Shown here in pieces: positions 13,290 to 14,632 of a stretch of DNA of 14,632 nt. Position numbers and translations under genes: made by a program. Within the stretch, counting starts at the first letter, position 1. Every line of letters begins with the position of its first letter. This DNA is from Actinomycetota bacterium (GTDB lineage Bacteria > Actinomycetota > Actinomycetes > Streptosporangiales > Streptosporangiaceae). The notes below the pieces were generated by a model. The model searched no databases, was not told the DNA's origin, and saw only the letters and a list, made by a program, of their open reading frames with translations. Where the stretch lies: the NCBI GenBank assembly GCA_003168295.1, contig PMST01000607.1, positions 1-14,632 on the forward strand, written 5' to 3'.

Positions 13290-13376
13290 CCCACCCTCCC
13301 GCCGCCCCGCCCCCACCGCGTCCTTCCCACGAAGACACTTCCCCCGCCCCACCTACTCCCCCCGTAGTACGCCCCC
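13290..13376 (-). promoter_or_regulatory. G-rich leader with two quadruplex-forming motifs upstream of the MMPL gene
   Basis: On the minus (mRNA-like) strand the gap before the transporter gene carries dense guanine runs. One set lies at 13310-13314 (G5), 13305-13308 (G4), 13298-13300, 13294-13296 and 13290-13292 (G3 each), with loops of 1-4 bases. A second set lies at 13372-13376 (G5), 13358-13363 (G6), 13347-13350 (G4) and 13341-13345 (G5), with loops of 8, 7 and 1. Both fit G-quadruplex patterns. No clear promoter is visible, so the transporter may be read through from the response regulator gene. Confidence 0.5.
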
Positions 13377-13393
13377 TTCCTGCCGTCGGCGGT

Positions 13394-14128
13394 TTAGCCC
13401 TTGGTGAGGCCGTATTCGTAGGCGAACACGACCAGCTGCGCCCGGTCGCGAGCGCTCAGCTTGATCATCGCCCGGCTGACGTGGGTCTTCGCGGTGAGCG
13501 GGCTGATCACGAGCTGCCGGGCGATCTCGTCGTTGGACAACCCCGCCGCGACCAGTGCGACGACTTCGCGCTCGCGTTCGGTCAGGGCCGCGAGCCCCGG
13601 ACGGGTCGGGCCGACCGGACGAGTCGAGCCGATCGGACGGGTGGAGGTGACCGGGGGAGTGGGCGCGGGAACGAGCCCGGCCGCGTCAGTCCTGCCGGTG
13701 CGGCCGTCGGTGAACGCGGAGATGACGGCCCTGGTCACGCTGGGGGAGAGCAGCGCGTCGCCGCGGGCGACGACGCGGACGGCCTGCAGCAGTTCCGCTG
13801 GCTCGACGTCCTTGACCAGGAATCCGCTGGCTCCGGCGCGCAGCGCCGCGAACACCGTCTCCTCGTCGTCGAACGTGGTCAGCACGACGACCTTGGTGGC
13901 GGTGAGATCAGGGTCGCGGGCGATCAGGCGGGTGGCCGTGACCCCGTCGACCTCCGGCATATGCAGGTCCATCAGGACCACGTCGGGGGCGTGCTCACGT
14001 GCTAGCGCCACCGCCACCCCGCCGTTCCCGGCCTCGCCGACCACCACGATGTCGCCCGCCGACTCGAGCAGCAGCCGGAACCCCGCGCGGACCAGCACCT
14101 GATCGTCGGCGAGCAATACCCGGATCAC
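13394..14128 (-). CDS. NarL/LuxR-family response regulator
   Basis: The 244 residues form a receiver domain (1-118) with the acidic pocket Asp8/Asp9, phosphoacceptor Asp54 in LMDLHMP, Thr84 and Lys106 in LVKD, and a C-terminal LuxR helix-turn-helix (180-240, LTEREREVVALVAAGLSNDEIA then TAKTHVSRAMIKL). It is about 30 residues longer than typical. The excess is a linker (141-178) with TRPIGS/TRPVGP/TRPG repeats. The start GTG at 14128 overlaps the kinase stop (GTGA, 4 bp) and has GGAG five bases upstream, so it is translationally coupled to the kinase. It probably controls the adjacent MMPL transporter gene; this is inference from position. Confidence 0.94.
   Translation of the reverse strand: MIRVLLADDQVLVRAGFRLLLESAGDIVVVGEAGNGGVAVALAREHAPDVVLMDLHMPEVDGVTATRLIARDPDLTATKVVVLTTFDDEETVFAALRAGASGFLVKDVEPAELLQAVRVVARGDALLSPSVTRAVISAFTDGRTGRTDAAGLVPAPTPPVTSTRPIGSTRPVGPTRPGLAALTEREREVVALVAAGLSNDEIARQLVISPLTAKTHVSRAMIKLSARDRAQLVVFAYEYGLTKG
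13598..13642 (-). repeat. 18-bp repeats in the response-regulator linker
   Basis: Two 18-bp units and a partial third encode TRPIGS, TRPVGP and TRP (residues 163-177) between receiver and DNA-binding domains. They are frame-preserving. Confidence 0.75.
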
Positions 14129-14632
14129 GAGGACTCCCGCCGGGCGGCCGGTGCGCCGGCGGCACCGCGAGCCGGAGCATTCCCGGCCGCGCCCGCCGCG
14201 CCCGCCGCGCCCGCCGCGGTGGGCAGCGTAGCCTTCACCCGGAATCCGCCGCCGAGCAGCGGTCCGGCGGTCAGCTCGCCACCGACCGAGGCGGCCCGCT
14301 CCCGCATGCCGCTAATCCCGTTGCCGCGCACCACGTCCACGCCGTCCGCCGTCCCGCCGCCGGTGGTCGTGCTGCCGTCATCGGTGACGGTGATGATCAG
14401 GCTGTCCGGCTGGTAACGCAGGCACACGTGGGCTGCGGCGCGCGGGCCCGCGTGCCGCAGCACGTTGGTCAGCGACTCCTGCAAGATCCGGTACGCCGAG
14501 TGGTCTGCTTCGGTGGACAGCGGGGCCTGGGCTCCCTCGACGTCGACCGTCACCCGCGCCCCGGCCGCGGTGACTGCCTCGCGCAGGGCATCGAGCCGGT
14601 CCAGCCCCATGGCACCGCCAGCACCGCCAGCA
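14125..14632 (-). CDS. Two-component sensor histidine kinase, C-terminal part (5' end outside the window)
   Basis: The reading frame is open to the right edge, so only the last 168 residues are visible; the sensor, membrane and phosphoacceptor-histidine regions lie outside. What is visible is a HATPase_c domain of the NarX/DesK-like class paired with LuxR regulators. It has the N-box YRILQESLTNVLRHAG (47-62 of the visible part, Glu52 and Asn56), the G1 box ITVTDDG (80-86) and the G2 box GNGISGMRERA (103-113). The ATP-binding motifs are intact. A GGAGGA linker lies at the window edge and an Ala/Gly repeat tail (about 138-152) follows the domain. An internal ATG at 14610 is not a credible start because it would remove the phosphoacceptor domain. 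The stop overlaps the response-regulator start by 4 bp. Confidence 0.92.
   Translation of the reverse strand, partial: AGGAGGAMGLDRLDALREAVTAAGARVTVDVEGAQAPLSTEADHSAYRILQESLTNVLRHAGPRAAAHVCLRYQPDSLIITVTDDGSTTTGGGTADGVDVVRGNGISGMRERAASVGGELTAGPLLGGGFRVKATLPTAAGAAGAAGAAGNAPARGAAGAPAARRESS
14191..14217 (-). repeat. 9-bp tandem repeat in the kinase C-terminal tail
   Basis: Three exact 9-bp units gcccgccgc (plus-strand reading; 14191-14199, 14200-14208, 14209-14217) encode AAG triplets in the disordered tail after the ATPase domain. Confidence 0.85.

Noticed and set aside
10993..13338. Longer start for the MMPL transporter at GTG 13338
   Set aside because: It adds 29 Gly/Trp-rich residues before the normal family N-terminus. 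GTG 13251 has a better-spaced GGGAG. Kept only as an alternative.
1..14632. tRNA, rRNA, insertion sequence or prophage attachment site
   Set aside because: I found no cloverleaf-like sequence, transposase motif, terminal inverted repeats or target duplications.

Overview
The window is very GC-rich (well over 70% G+C by impression). Its short Shine-Dalgarno sequences, GTG/TTG starts, 4-bp stop/start overlaps and protein families all point to an actinomycete. I cannot place it below that level. There are eleven complete genes and two partial ones, no RNA genes, no insertion sequence, and no gene-free gap over 300 bases.

Left part (1-3878), plus strand. It holds the low-complexity C-terminal tail of an unidentified protein, running off the left edge. 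Overlapping this is tag (DNA-3-methyladenine glycosylase I, TTG start). Next comes a PfkB/1-phosphofructokinase-like protein that has lost nearly all catalytic motifs, including the GAGD anion-hole/base motif. Then come a small secreted protein built of 10-residue repeats and a conserved hypothetical that appears to be translated from a leaderless mRNA. A GC hairpin between convergent genes ends this half.

Right part (3921-14632), minus strand, read right to left. A two-component pair (partial histidine kinase, then a NarL/LuxR response regulator overlapping it by 4 bp) precedes an MMPL/RND-type membrane transporter, whose upstream leader is extremely G-rich. Then come an agmatinase-type ureohydrolase, a LysR regulator with a perfect palindrome over its own apparent leaderless promoter, a NaeI-type restriction endonuclease whose likely TTG start overlaps the LysR stop (TTGA), an aldehyde dehydrogenase, a CehA/McbA-type PHP metallohydrolase in the same frame only 9 nt later, and an alpha/beta hydrolase.

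The most unusual arrangement is the NaeI-like nuclease. It keeps all four active-site residues but has no methyltransferase beside it, and it is apparently co-translated with a LysR regulator inside a metabolic gene neighbourhood. The degenerate sugar-kinase homologue is the second strong oddity. Function calls rest on motifs read by eye; no searches were run.
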